The notes: generated by a model not told the origin, from the sequence alone. Counted from the first letter of the stretch, positions 33,262 to 45,773 are shown. The stretch is DNA of 64,000 nucleotides from Pyrus communis (GCF_963583255.1 NC_084816.1:18776053-18840052); one strand, 5' to 3'. Translations and numbers: made by a program.

Positions 33262-33735
33262 AGGCTCTAAAAGACGCTAGGTTCTAGTCGGGGGGTAGGC
33301 TGAGGCCTATCGCCTAGGTGGCTAGGCGGGGTCTAGGTGGACTAGGTGGATTTAATTAAATCTATTATATTTCGTGTAAATAAGTGTCTGTTTATACTTA
33401 AAATATATATGATTTCATCATAAACTACAAAATGGAATGACATATATATTATGGGCTATTGGAACATAATGAAAACAACGGGAACAAGTATATAATGTGT
33501 GTTCATTTAAGTATTCAACAAGTCTCTTACAATTTAGTGAAAAAATAAAATGCAAAATGAAAGTTATCTATTTTCTGTCTATGTGAGTCACAACCTAGGT
33601 AGGTGTCTAAACGGGTCTGGGCGGTCTAGGCAGGCGCCTCAGTAGGTCTAGGCTGCCTTTCTTAATTTTCAAACGTCTAGGCATTAATCGGGACAGTGGC
33701 CAATCGCCTAGCGCCTAGGCGGAGATGTTTAGAAT
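33262..33735. mobile_element. MITE with CCTAGGCG-type repeats
   Basis: Left CTCTAAAAGACGCTAGG and GCCTATCGCCTAGGTGGC, right GCCAATCGCCTAGCGCCTAG and GGAGATGTTTAGAATGATG. The repeated GCCTAGG motifs near both ends resemble plant hAT-type MITEs. Exact ends are uncertain. Confidence 0.5.
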
Positions 33736-33977
33736 GATGATGTAAACAGACAATAAACTTACAGTCAAAGAATGATTTGGTCTCTGTAGCATTACTCATA
33801 GTCAAAATTAGCACAATGAAAACTGAAATGGCTAAAGTGAAACGACAAAATTTGACCTTATTTGTTTGTGTGCACAACTATATAATAGAACACAAAAAAA
33901 AAAAAGATAGATGAAAATTAAAGAAGAAAGAGATACAAACGCAAAATATAAGATTAATTATATACTTTTCGACTTTT

Positions 33978-34130
33978 TTTTTTTTTTTTTAACAAAAGAA
34001 ATATTATTTACACTAAAAAGGTATGAGAGTGAACTAAGCTTCACACTAGCCATAATAATGTGGTTCAAATTCATCTTTAGTGAGAATCGAACCTAAGATC
34101 TCTCACTTACAGTACCTGAATTGAGAATGA
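33978..34130 (-). mobile_element. SINE, minus strand
   Basis: Reverse strand: GATCTTAGGTTCGATTCTCA (B box), then AACCACATTATTATGGCTAG, TTTTTAGTGTAAATAATA and an A tail (the T run at 33977-33990). Its 3' half belongs to the same SINE type whose tails make up the array at 54640-57240. Confidence 0.7.
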
Positions 34131-34339
34131 TAATGTAAAGTTTGACTTTGAACCTCCTCATTCTGATTCCCATGTCCATGACGTATGCATGAAAATTTTG
34201 TTATGTGCTTCAACTGGATTGCTCTTTAGTTGGCTCAGAATCGACTCGATTGGTTCTGTGATGGACAATGGTCAATGGCATTACTGCATGATCACCAATT
34301 TCACAATCAAATTATGATTGTTTTCTACTCCCAAGTTCT

Positions 34340-35790
34340 TTAAAAGAGGGTATATTTGCCACTCTCATGATGAAGTATTTTTGACTTGCAAGCTAGTCTG
34401 GTTACTTGTCCACCATGTTTTGTGGCTGGAAAGAGAATCTGTTTTCTAACTTTACTATGTTTTCGGAGGTCAGCTGTTCTTGGCTTGGTAGAATTGATAA
34501 CTGGAGGCTTGTTTTCGTAGCTAGGTGATATGTCTCTGTGACGTATGATCATGTCATGAGTAAGAATGTCGGTCAACTGCAAATAAGAACTGACATGTCT
34601 TGTAGTAACGGATCATTCTTGAATTTTTTTTCCCACATGAAGTGGCAGTTTATCTTTATATGTCAAGTTCTTCAGGAAAAACAAGATTAGCCATAATGTG
34701 CAAAGCTGCTTTATTATCACAATATAACAAAACTGGTTTCGGCTATGCCATTCATAAATCCTTGAGAAGATATCGAAGCCCTGATAACTCCTGACAAGTA
34801 TTCTCCGTAGCCCTATATTCGGCTTATGCTGAAGATAATGAAACAGTCTTTTGTCTCTTCGATTTCCAAGCAATTAATGAAGAACCTTGAAAAATACAAT
34901 AGCCGATAATGGATCTTCTAGTAATTGGGCAACCTGCCCAGTCAGAGTCATACATACTCAAGGTAAGATCCCTTTTTGAAGAGAAGAAAATACCTTTTCC
35001 CAGTGTGCTCTTGATATAAAGTAGGATACGTAATACCGCCTCTATGTGAGGTTTCCTAGGTTCATGCATAAATCTGCTCAAAATGTGCACTGAATAGGTG
35101 ATGTCAAGCATTATAATAGTAAGATAAATCAAGCGACCGACCAATCCCCTATATTGTGAGGGATCTTTAAGCAAGTCACCTTTGTTTGAAAGTTTGAGAC
35201 CTCATGCCATAGGATATTCAATGGAAGCTGCGCCTAACAAGCCATTGTCTTTGAGAATTTCCAAAGCATATTTCCTTTGGGAAAGCAAAATACCTTTATG
35301 TGAACGAGCAACCTCGATACCTAGAAAGAACAATAAATCACTAAGATCCTTGATCCGGAACTGACTATGCAGAATTCGTTTAGTGCTGCAATTACCCCAA
35401 GGTCATTACCTGTGATTACAATGTCGTCCACATATATTAAGACTGCTATAAAAGACTCACCGTGATGACGTGTAAAAAGAGAATAATTAGCCTTGGATTG
35501 AGTGTAACCGGTTGATTTTATGGCCCCGGAGAACTTAGCAAACCATTGTCGTGACGCTTGCTTCAAACCAAATAGGGACTTATGAAGGTGACATACAAGA
35601 TTCTCCACCTGTCGCCGAAGACCAAGAGGAGGGGACATGTAAATTTCCTCAAGTAAATCACCATGAAGAAACGCATTATTAACATCAAGCTGATGCAAAG
35701 ACCAATTAAAAATAGTAGCAAGAGCCAATAATTTATCAGTGGTTGTACAAGCAAAAAGCATGATGATTCCATAGGAAAGCTTCAAATTTC
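34340..35790 (-). pseudogene. Ty1-copia retrotransposon pol remnant
   Basis: The RT part (35785-35321) has the motif QLDVNNAFLHGDLLEEIYM, FGLKQASRQW and the catalytic [11 protein letters not shown]. After a frameshift and stop, the RNase H part (35174-34824) has RGLVGRLIYLTI, YDSDWAGCPITRRS and IAWKSKRQKTVSLSSA. Further degraded sequence runs to about 34340. Multiple stops and frameshifts are present, gag/integrase and both LTRs were not found. Old, inactive. Confidence 0.88.
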
Positions 35791-36252
35791 TTCAAGAGGG
35801 CAATTTTCACTTAACATGTACTTGTTTGAAAACTCGAATTTCCATTCCCCCCTTAAATTTTGATTTGTTAAGTGCACATCTAAATTTTGATCGATCTGTA
35901 CTTCTCTATCTACACACACAGGATGTGGTTGCATATCTTCTAAGGCCACTATAACTTGATGAACAATGCATATTGTTATTGGCTTAATTTCTTGAAAACT
36001 AAAGTAACCTTTACGTGGGATTAATTAACGCAGTGGGGGTCTTACAATACATATTGTAAGCCTTTTATAACTTGATAAAAAAATTTCCTGTTAAATATCC
36101 GTTTTTGTTCTAGCATTTGAAATAATCCCCACTTAAGAACGCATCAATTATTTGCGTTCACCGCCTCAATATCATATAGGATCAAAGGAGTTGGATGATG
36201 ATGAAGAGGAAGACAAAAGAAGAGCTATGCGTTAGGATACTCTTGACCCTAA
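35791..36252. other. Degraded sequence between copia remnant and Harbinger element
   Basis: May include more decayed copia sequence. A palindrome CTTACAATACATATTGTAAG lies at 36042-36061. No gene. Confidence 0.4.
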
Positions 36253-37024
36253 GAGCAGCTCTAACGGGGCTTGTAGCCTAATGGACTGCCTATGAAACAG
36301 GGCCAAAACCCCCGAGCAAGAAGGTCCAACGTTTGCTGGCGATTGAGCCCGAGCGGGCCCAAGGGAGAAGTCTGGCACAAGTAGCCGGCCTGAGAGTTCG
36401 AAGGCTAGGTGACGAAAGCTGACTTCAGGGTGACGTCAGCCACGTTTTATCTCTTTTTTGCGTCAGGCGCGTTTGCTTCAAGCACGCGTGGACGCGCGTC
36501 GTCCGACAAGGTTTCAGACGTGGGGCTCGCGGCGCATTTCTAAAAGTTTACCTTTGGGGAGGCCACTAGCTTCCCCACGTCCGTTGGATTTAAACACCAA
36601 CATTTTATGGACCGTTGGATTTCCAACGGTAAAGGTTTTTTTAAAACCTTATTTATTTTCAGCCATTCGATCTGATCAACGGTCCATGTTCTTCGCCTTT
36701 ATAAATTAAAAAAAGAAAAAACAGTTTAAAATTCTGAAATCTTACCGTTGTGCCACGTGGCATAATCTGGAGTGTTGGAATTCAAATTTTTTTAATCCAA
36801 CGCTAGAGATTAATTATGTGAATAGAAAATAAAAATAAAATATAAAAAATTAATAAAAATTGAAAAAAAAATTTGAAAAATTAAAAAAAAAATGATTTTA
36901 CTTTTCTATAAATATCTTCTCATTATCTTCTACCTTACACCACAATTTCATATTTTGTCAACTAGTTTCAACCACATTCCTATCTTTCTCTCGAAGTTTT
37001 AATACAATTTTTTTTTCCAACAAA

Positions 37025-38102
37025 ATGACTAATGATGCAGGTACAAATTGGATGATTATTGAATATATTACGTTGTGTACTAACTGGGTTGAAGTTACTC
37101 ATGATTCGATTACGGGTAATGAGATGCAGTTGTGAGAAATGTGGAGTCTTATTCATGCCAATTATATCGAGAAAATTGGTGGGAAAATAACCAAAGAATC
37201 GATGTCCAGTCGTTGGAGAATAATCAGCTAATCGTTTAGTATATGGAGAGACGCCTTGGCACAACCTAATAGTAATCTTTGAAGTGGGAAAAATTTTGCG
37301 GATCAAGTAACAATATATTATTTATTTGTTTGTACTGTACCCAAATTTACATTAGTTACTTTGATTATAATTATTTCTCCTCCCGCATTGTGTAGACACT
37401 TCAAGCACAAACTTGGTATAATGCCAAATCCAAAAACCAAAAGCAATCATTCACGCGGTGGGAATGTTGGAATATTGTCAAAGATGGTCCTAAATTCAGA
37501 GTTGTGCCTGTCAGTCCAGAAGTTTTCATGAACAGCAACCCTCTACACTCTACGCCTGATCATGCCTCGCGTGTTCATGAAGATGACGTAGAAGAAGTGC
37601 CCAAAATGCCCCTCTTGAATAAGCGTCGGGGTTGATCCGTTATCCAATTAGGCCTCAAGGTAAGAAGGCTTCAAAGAGAAAAGGGTGTGCTTCCAAGAAT
37701 TATTATGCAACATATATGGAAGAACTTGCTCGCCAAGGTGAATTGACTTTGGCGCAGGAAATGGCTAAATTTGTGGCTGATAAGGCTAGAGAGGAGGCAA
37801 AAGCTACAGCTGTTAAGAGAGAATTTCAAGCTAATAAGAGAGAAAGAGAGCTACTTAGGCAAGAAAGGGAACATGTTAGAGAAGAAAGAATGGCTCAACG
37901 AGATCGTGATATTATGAACATGCCTTTAGAAGGGAAGTCTCTGAATTCTAAATATTTTTGGAAGTCGACGAAAGTGGACGTGGTGCGAAGGAGCCGTGCA
38001 AGAGAAGCAAGAGCAAGAGGAGATGGTCCTAGCACGACAAGAGAAGATCATTCTAGCACCACAAATTGGTTAGGTGATGATGATCCATTCACGAGCCTAT
38101 AA
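37025..38102 (+). pseudogene. Harbinger ORF1 (Myb/SANT-like plus NAM-associated domain), broken
   Basis: Exon 1 from 37025 reads MTNDAGTNWMIIEYITLC then IEKIGGKITKESMSSRWR and FSIWRDALAQ, but it has stops at 37132, 37228 and 37278. Exon 2 follows a TGTAG acceptor near 37396 (TLQAQTWYNAKSKNQ, SFTRWECWNIVKDGPKF). A frameshift near 37630 joins it to the open C-terminal part 37632-38102, rich in Arg/Glu coiled coil (ERERELLRQEREHVREERM then MPLEGKSLNSKYFW). The C-terminal type matches the NAM-associated domain (PF14303). Confidence 0.85.
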
Positions 38103-38109
38103 TTTTCCA

Positions 38110-39415
38110 ATCACTTTGAAGTGCAGTATATCGTTGAATGAGCCTTTCATTGTAACGTCCATCCCTTTCTAATGGCTAGTGTTGCACGGGTTCTTCGGTG
38201 GTGTCATGAACACAATATATTTATGTTTTGGAATTGTTCATCGTGTCTGGCTCACATTCATCAACAACATCATAATTATACTCATTTTCCACAATCATAT
38301 TGTGAAGAATGATGCACGTCATCATGATGGATTGAAGCAACTCTAAATCAAACATTCTGGCAGCATCCCTGACAATCACCCAGCGAGCTTAGAGGATGCA
38401 AAACAACGCTCCACATCCTTCATGCACCCATCTTGACAGCTTGCAAAGTGTTTTTTCTTTGCACTTCGTGGACGTGACACTGTTTTGACAAACGATGACC
38501 ACCTTGGGTAAATACTGTTTGCTAGGTAGTATGGCCCGTTGTACTTATGTCTGTTGACCCAGTACGTGACTTTTGGTGCCTTTTCTTGCAAGACATCATT
38601 GAACACTAGGGATTGAGCAAGGACATTGAAGTCATTTTGAGCTCCCGGAACCCTGAAAAAGGCATGCCAAATCCATGTATCAAAAGATGCCACTACCTCC
38701 AAAATGATACTTTTTGCTCATTTTATGTCCCCATAAGCGCCTTGTCATGCACTTGGACAGTTTTTCCAAGTCCAGTGCATACAGTCGATGCTTCCAATCA
38801 TCCTAGGAAAACCTCGCATCTCAGCCTTCTTGAGAAGCCTTTGCAAGTCCATCTCAGTAGGTCTCTGGAGGTACTTTATGGTGTAGATAGATTTGATTGC
38901 TCCGTAAAACCTCATCAGGGACTCAAGAATGGTTGATTTCCCCACCCTCACTATCTTATCCACTTAGTCTACAGATGCTCCATATGCAAGTATCCGTAAG
39001 GCAGCAGTAATTTTTTGCTCAGGAAGAAGACCCATAACACCAAAAGATGGTTGCAAACAACAATCATGATTTTGTTGAACAAATGTCGTTCCATTCTAAA
39101 ACGACGTCTAAAATACGTATCAGGGAATGCACTATTATGGACAAAATAATCGTCTAATAAATCCGTACCTTGTCGTTGCCTGCTTCTATCAAGGTTTGCA
39201 GAACGGCTGCACCTGCATATCTAAGCCATAGCTTGGATGACTTGATGGGATTGTGAGGCTCTGGCCATTCTTGCTTCGTCATCTTTCTTTCTACGCTCCT
39301 TATCCTCTTCCATCTCATTTTGGGCCACCTGGAGATTGAACATTCCTTCTAATTGGTTAAACAATTCTTCCTCTTGCTGATCGATTTCCCACATCATCCT
39401 TAAAGAAGAAGACAT
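38110..39415 (-). pseudogene. Harbinger DDE transposase (PF04827-type), broken
   Basis: The N-terminal part 39415-39221 (MSSSLRMMWEIDQQEEELFN) ends in a stop, then decayed sequence includes DTYFRRRFRMERHLFNKIM. The catalytic part has GKSTILESLMRFYGAIKSIY, RGFPRMIGSIDCMHWTWKNC (first Asp) and FRVPGAQNDFNVLAQS (second Asp), with YPRWSSFVKTVSRP after it. Two TGA codons at 38742-38744 and about 38715 interrupt the same frame between 38963 and 38376, and further stops follow LAG at 38376. Not functional. Confidence 0.87.
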
Positions 39416-39579
39416 TGTAAGAATGAAGCATAAACTATGAATAATGATACAAATTTTGATTTTGGTGAAGAAGGAAGCAGAAACTATGAATAATGATAAA
39501 GGATCTTGAGAAAATTGGTGTGAGATTTCTGAGGATGGATGATGGATTATATAGAGGCTTCAAAAAGGATTAGGTTGTA

Positions 39580-39850
39580 GATAATACCACGTGACATACT
39601 GTCATTCGTTAAAAATGTAATCGAAATCTATCTTCAAAGATTGTAAACAGATTGTGACACGTGGCGCGACGTAATTGGTTAAAAATCTTATCAGAAATCT
39701 ATCCTCAACGATTTTGAAAAGGTAACGACATGTGGCACGACGGCATTGGATAAAAATCTTATCGAATCCATCACCAATAATTGTCTTTTCAGATAATGAC
39801 ACGTGTTGCAACGAAAACAATATAAAATCTTATCCGAAATTACAAATAAA
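39580..39850. repeat. ~70-base subterminal tandem repeats of Harbinger element
   Basis: About four diverged units of the form GACACGTGGC, then ATTGGTTAAAAATCTTATC and GAAATCTATCC. The same unit recurs in the deleted Harbinger copy near 26040-26140 and 28270-28440. Confidence 0.75.
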
Positions 39851-40279
39851 ATTATTTTGTATTATTTTATAAATAAAAAAAATACTAATATTTTATTGTC
39901 TATTGCCAGAACTATTCAGTGTAGGAGTGGAGATGCACAAGGCAATTATTGTTCACTGGGTGGATTAAATATTAAATAGCCCTAAGGGGCCTTAGCAACG
40001 GTGGAGTTGCTCTAATGTTGGGCAGATTGCCAAAGTTAGGATAATTCTCAAGGGAAAGATCATACAATTGATTCTTTGAAGGTTCAATTCCGTTTGTATC
40101 TGCTATCGTGTGAGGTTGTCATTTCCTGTTTGTAATCTAATCGATGATTTACCAGGCTTATCCATCCTTTGACTTCTTGCTTGCAAGTTTTAAGGTTTTC
40201 TGGGGCTTCTTGCACAATATGAAGTTTACATGGATAATGTGATTTTATAGAGCTAGATAGATCAATGAATAAAGATTAC

Positions 40280-42551
40280 ATCATCTCCCATTGAAGCAAT
40301 ATACAGCAACAGTGAGAGATCTTCAAATATTTTATGATGGGCTTTTTGTCACAACTTTTGAATCAATTCCAGGTTGGAGAGGGTTATATAATTCCAACAA
40401 CACAATACAAAAGTTGTTCAGGAAGTTTCAAACTTGGCGTTTAAACGTGCAATCTTTGTGCATGTCTTCAAATCTAAATATTAATTCAAGGGTCCGTTAT
40501 GATTCCCTCAAGAACATTTTAAGGGTAAGGCATTGAATGATGCTTTATGGGCTGTTACCAAGACCACTACAATTCCACACTTTAGAAGAGCCATGGAGGA
40601 GCTTAGAATGTTGAACGAAAATGCATATGATTGGTTCATGAAGAGACCTACCATTCATTGGAGTATGTCTCATTTTCAAACGCAAACCAAGTGTGAAATG
40701 TTGCTGAACATCTTGTGTAAAAGTTTGAATGTCGTGATAATGAAGGTAAGGTTCATGCCAATTATAAACATGCTTCAGACCATTCATACCATGTTGATGA
40801 GAAGGATTCAAATAAGAAGAGACATTATGGTGAGACAACCTGGAGATTTGTGCCCCAAGATTAAGAAGAAGTTGGAGGATGCAAAAATGGAGAGTGGTCG
40901 ATGCATTGCTTAATGGTCTAGTAGGACTAAATTCCAAATGGATGCTGGAAGAGGTGACCAATATGTTGTTGACTTGACTGAACATACATGTTCATGTCGG
41001 AGATATGACCTCACCGGTATTCCATGCAACCATAATTATAAGAAGGAGAAGCCAAAAGACTATATGGATGTTTGTTATTCCAAGGTCATGTACTTCTAAA
41101 TATATGGACACTTGATCCAGCCTATGAATAGGATGTCGATGTGGAAGGTCACTGAAAATCCACCTATCCAGCCTTCTCTATATACTAGACAACCTAGAAG
41201 ACCCAAGAAGAAGAAAAACAAAGAGGCTGCATAAATGGAGAAATAAGCTAATCCTAAACAAAGTGAAGCCACTAACAGAAGTGAAGATATTCCACAGCCA
41301 CAACAGCTCTCAAGGAAAGGCCAAGGTACCCTCAAATGTGGAATTTGTAAAAAAGAGGGTCAAAATACTAGGACTTATCACATGCATCTTCCTATAGGAC
41401 AAGAAGTGACATATAACCTTGTACAAAGGTATATGATTTCTAAGTTGATTTAAGACTTTGTTAATCCTGAAATCCTTTAATTTCTTTCAAGCATCAAGTT
41501 ATGTGCATGGAGCATCTAGTAATCCTGGTGGTGTACCAAGGAAGAGGGGAAGGAAACCCAAGGTAAGCACTGTTTCACTTGTTTTATTGAGTTAGGGGAA
41601 TTTGTGGCCTATATTATGATAACTTAGGGATTCTTTTGTATGCATTGGATGTGGGTATTCTTTTGTGATAACTTATGGCCTATATTGCTGTTGATTTGGA
41701 TATTGGATGTAGGCATCAAACACAGCTGGATGAGGTAATTCAGAGGTTCAAACGGATGGAGGAGTGAAGAAGAGAAAGATAAGGCAACTAAGAAAGTGAA
41801 AAGTGTTGCTATACAAGAACAAACTGGGTTTTTAGATGATAGAATTTTTTGCTAATGGCTGGAATTTTTTGTGAATGGTGGCAGCAGCTAGGAACTGTTT
41901 TTTTTTTTTTTGCTTAGCTAGGAACTGTTATTTTGCTCCCAATTGGATTTGTAGCTTATTAGGAACTGTTATTTTGCTACTGGCTGGATATCCTTTTGGG
42001 AACATGCTAGCTTGTTAGGGTTCCAAATTCTTATTTCCAGTTGAACTCCTAGATGTTAGCTTTGGTTGCCAATATATGGAACATGCTTGTTATTTTCAGT
42101 TGAACTCTTGTGAAATATATTGCTAATTTAGTTGCCTATTTGGATATTGGAATGCATTTTTGCCTATTCATTGATTACCATGTTCAATTCAATGTACATT
42201 TTCAATTGCATCTGATGCAATTGTTCATAACTATAAATATAAAAAAAATATTAAAAAAGGCGGGAAATTTTGAAATTTGAATTTTTGGCCATGTGGCGCT
42301 TTTTTCTGAGTTGGCATAACGTGGCAGACGGATATCCATGTGTGCAAGTTTTGGTGCGGAGTGGGCTGACGTGTAAGAGGTCCAATAATGCCACGTCAGC
42401 ATTTAACAGACCAATTGATGGAAAATGTAATTGAGGTATTATTTTGAAATAAAATAGTACGTGAGGTATGAAAGTGAAATGTTTTGAAGATGTTGTAAGA
42501 AATTGACATAGACCCCCAATCTGAGGTATGAAAGTGTAATTTACCCAATAA
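40280..42551 (+). mobile_element. MuDR-type (MULE) element, 5' side lost
   Basis: Contains a transposase remnant (40510-41460) and a right terminal region (about 42250-42551) with CCACGTCAGCATTTAACAGA and TCTGAGGTATGAAAGTGTAA then TTTACCCA, which resembles the TIRs of the long-TIR elements. No left TIR is seen; the Harbinger element ends 268 bases upstream. 41460-42250 holds the 3' non-coding part with repeated GGAACTGTTATTTTGCT phrases. Confidence 0.65.
40510..41460 (+). pseudogene. MULE transposase C-terminal half with SWIM finger, broken
   Basis: Reads LNDALWAVTKTTTIPHFRRA then NENAYDWFMKRPTIHWSMSH and HTMLMRRIQIRRDIMVRQPG. The SWIM zinc finger is recognisable (DQYVVDLTEHTCSCRRYDLT then GIPCNHN). 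A CCHC-like knuckle follows (CGICKKEGQNTRTYHMHLP). In-frame stops occur (after GRCIA at 40911 and near 41098). The N-terminal catalytic part is missing, though a nearby open frame (40291-40536) may be part of it. Confidence 0.82.
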
Positions 42552-42807
42552 TCAATTAAAAAAAAATGAAGGTGCTATCAAATTTGGCAGTAAGAGGGAG
42601 AGGTGTCATTTCATGCCATACCACATTAGATTTGGCTTCTCGGTTGAAAAACATTATTGTTGTCTTTTTTTTTTACCGTTATTGCTGATTTGGACATTTT
42701 GACATCTCCTTTGGGAGGTGTAGGCTTGACTTGCCACTGGATTTTACTGAGCGGTACTACAATCTAATAAAAACTTGCCATGTAGTAAGTCTTAAGTATA
42801 ATATTGG

Positions 42808-43530
42808 ATTAAGTACCTACTATCCCCCAACCTTTTAGTGTCATTTTAAATTGGTCTCAACTTTTTTAAACATTCTAAATAAGTACCCAACCTATTAAAA
42901 ATGTCGCATTCGTTAAACCGCAATTAATTGTTTAAACATGGATTCTATTCAAAATCCACCAACTGGATATATCATGGACATTATAAATATTAGTGGCCTC
43001 AAAATATAAATTTCTAACATATATTATAATATGAAACCCAATGATCAAAAGGTATTGACTTGAATCGAAAATAGACCCAAATTAAAATTTCACCAGGAGG
43101 GCAATCTCTTAATAGATAAGAGGGTTAAGAATTCAGATAGGGTTTCAAGGAATTTGTTTTTGTTCGCCAATTCTCGGTTCGTAAAGCTTCCAGTTCTTCT
43201 TTGTGGGTGGTGAAGATGGTGGTGTCGGCAACATGGTAGTCCATACCATTTCAGCACCTCCATGACCTTCTTCTTGATGTTAGCCGCGTGAGGTGTAGGG
43301 TGGAGTTGATGGTTTTGTGTTTGGTTTGGAAGTGATTGCATGATGAGGGTGGTGGTAACCGTTAGTTGGCGTAAGCTACACTTTCATGACCTTTTATTGA
43401 TTTTGGAGACGAAGAAAACCCAGTTAATTTAATAGATTTTTAACTGGGGCTTAACAGATGTGGCATTTTCAACAGGTTGGATACTTGTTTGGAATGTTTA
43501 AAAAGGTCGAGACCAATTTTAATCCTATAA
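42808..43530. mobile_element. Foldback element, ~0.7 kb
   Basis: Left TTTAAATTGGTCTCAACTTT then AACATTCTAAATAAGTACCC mirrors GGATACTTGTTTGGAATGTT then AAAAAGGTCGAGACCAATTT. The middle has a G/T-rich stretch and a minus-strand open frame (43341-43090) without recognisable domains. Confidence 0.65.
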
Positions 43531-43544
43531 TATTTTATCATCTT

Positions 43545-44282
43545 TTATTATTTAAAACTCTCATAATTATTTTTCTTACTAATTAAGATTAATTTAATCG
43601 TTCAACTTTTTCTCTTCTACTTTCCCTCCTTTTTTATTCCCAAATTTTCTCTTGTCTCCAATACTTCAGAATTGAGGATATACAAAACCATGTTTTACTT
43701 TTACATAAGTCCTCCTTATAGTCGTTATACGGATTTGTCTTCAGTAATGTCGCTTATTAAGTGGTCCAATTTTTAAAACAGATATTACCGTAACATTTTA
43801 AAGTCAATTTTAACTGTTTATTTTCCGAACGTCACTCTGTGTCTTTCCGTCTTCATAAGAATTTTGGGGAAAAAAAAATTAAGCCATTAATTTTTTCTTC
43901 CCAAATTTTCTCAGCAAAAGATTTCTTAAAAATGTATCAGCAAATTTATTTACAAATTGATTTATCTTTTATTAGTTGAGGACATATGCAAGTCGCAATT
44001 GTTGGGCAATGAAATATTGCTCACAAATGAAAAAAATGAACAAACAGTTTTCGTAAAAAAATGAAATATGTGTTGAATTTTTTTTTTTTTTCATTTTATA
44101 ATAGTTTGAGAAGATGACTAATTGTATCTTCTCTATATTCTTATGAAGAAAGTAAAGACACAGAATGGGGAAGAAGACGGTAGAGAAAATTTAGGAGAAA
44201 ATGAAGAGAGAGAGGAGAAGAGGAAGCAAATGAACGATTAAATTAATCTTATGGTATATATTAATTAGTATGAAAATAAAGT
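43545..44282. mobile_element. Foldback element, ~0.74 kb
   Basis: Left CTTACTAATTAAGATTAATT then TTAATCGTTCAAC mirrors GAACGATTAAATTAATCTTA and ATTAATTAGTATGA. The inner arms CACTCTGTGTCTTTCCGTCT and GTAAAGACACAGAATGGGG are also complementary. No coding. Confidence 0.65.
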
Positions 44283-45479
44283 TCCACATAAGTCTTTCTC
44301 TTCCTTTGGAGATGCTTTTAAGAGTCAAATTTGACATTTGTGTGAAATTTATCCACTAAAATTTCAACCAATAAAATTTTGTTTCAACAAATTTTTTAAT
44401 AAATACAACAATTCAAAGCTTTACATTAATAAAAATAAATAATATTTGACAACTCGGTTGAATAATCATACAATTTGACATAAAATTTCATATTGTCACA
44501 CCATCAATAGTAAAATTGATGGTGTGGCAGAAAGAAAAGAATATTTTACTAAAATAAATATTTATTTACTTATTATTTTAAAAATTAAGGAAAGAAAAAG
44601 AAAATGGCCAAAATCCTATCCCCTCTCTCTGCTTCCCCATCTCCCATTGCCAGCACAACAAAATTTTCTAGGGTTCCTTTTTCGGCAAGTTTTTCTAGTA
44701 TGATTATTTGGAGATAATTCTTGAAATTGTTGGTGATTTTGAGAGATTTTGTTGAAAATACAGGGCTACAGATTGATTGATTTTGATTGGATTTTAGTAA
44801 ATTTCAGCTTCAAGTTTAGAATTGCAGAGCTGTTGTATAAACAGATGGCCATACAATTTTTGGCGTTTTTGTAAATTTAGTTAGAGAAGATGAAGAGTTT
44901 CGAAGCTGTTGCGGAGACGGTGAAGTTTGGAAGGAGCTGGGAAGAAGACAACGGGAGGATGGGTAAAAGTAGACATGCACGCATTATCTAAAACTTGAAA
45001 AACCAATTTCCCGAACCCGTGGGAAACATGATGGCTCCTTTTGGCGACAATTATGACACAGAAGTCACATCATCAAGCTCGTCCCCGGAGCCCGTCCTTC
45101 CTGCGCCTGTTAATTCCGACATTAACCAGCCCTTGCTAGGTGGTTGGCTATAAGGATTAATGCCATGGGGAAGGGGTACAACTTTGATTTTTGAATAAAG
45201 GTGTTAAGGAGACTATATTTGTAGACAAAATTTAATAAGCTAAATGATATGGAAGTTGATGATTGAGTTATTACTTAAGCATTGATAAATATGCTTATTT
45301 CTATTGGTGATAAATCATTTAGTTTGCAAATTTTATTTACAAATTTAGTCTCTATAACATTCTATCATTGATCTCTTTTGTTTCAACCATGTGGCACTAT
45401 TTGATTGGATGTGGGAATTATACTTTTCCCACATCAGTAATAAGTGGGTCTTAATTGTGGCACATAAGTAAAATTCAAC
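44283..45479. other. Unresolved region with possible gene fragments
   Basis: 44470-44530 contains a palindrome (CACACCATCAATAG, ATTGATGGTGTGG). 44604-44710 opens MAKILSPLSASPSPIASTTK, which looks like a transit-peptide start but soon hits stops. 44995-45155 has a gene-like plus frame (KNQFPEPVGNMMAPFGDNYD then SSSSSPEPVLPAPVNSDINQ) ending in a stop. These could be exons of a decayed or captured gene. I do not recognise the family. Confidence 0.3.
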
Positions 45480-45770
45480 TGTTGTTTAACTTAATAGACA
45501 AAATCTAAGCAAAATGAAGCAAAAAATCGACTTTCTAGGGTTTAAGTAACAAAATTTGAGTTTCATGGGACAAGGTGAAATCAAAGTCTAATTTCATGGG
45601 GCTTTATACTTGTACAATCTAAGCAATTTGGTCTCCCTAGAATTATTTTTAACGGAATCGACGAAATCTAGGCAAAATAGAGCAAAAATCGACTTTCAAG
45701 AGATTAAGTGAAGAAATTGAGTTTCATGGAGCAAAGTGAAATCAAAGTCAAGTTTCAGAAATCATAGCTA
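45480..45770. repeat. Duplicated ~150-base unit shared with the window end
   Basis: Two diverged units (about 45500-45600 and 45655-45765) share AAATCTAAGCAAAAT, AAAATCGACTTTC and TTGAGTTTCATGG. The inverse of this sequence occurs at 63880-64000, suggesting termini of one element family. Confidence 0.6.
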
Positions 45771-45773
45771 ATA

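Larger units (their letters stand above)
36253..40012. mobile_element. PIF/Harbinger element with both ORFs (inactive)
   Basis: A 3760-base element. The left end GAGCAGCTCTAACGG mirrors GTGGAGTTGCTC at the right, and the flanking triplets are TAA on both sides (36250-36252 and 40013-40015), the usual PIF/Harbinger target. It holds ORF1 on the plus strand (37025-38102) and the DDE transposase on the minus strand (about 38110-39415), arranged convergently. Both have stop codons. The subterminal zone 39580-39850 has ~70-base tandem repeats. Confidence 0.88.

Noticed and set aside
36042..36061. Palindrome CTTACAATACATATTGTAAG as a regulatory site or miRNA stem
   Set aside because: Too short and isolated, with no supporting context.
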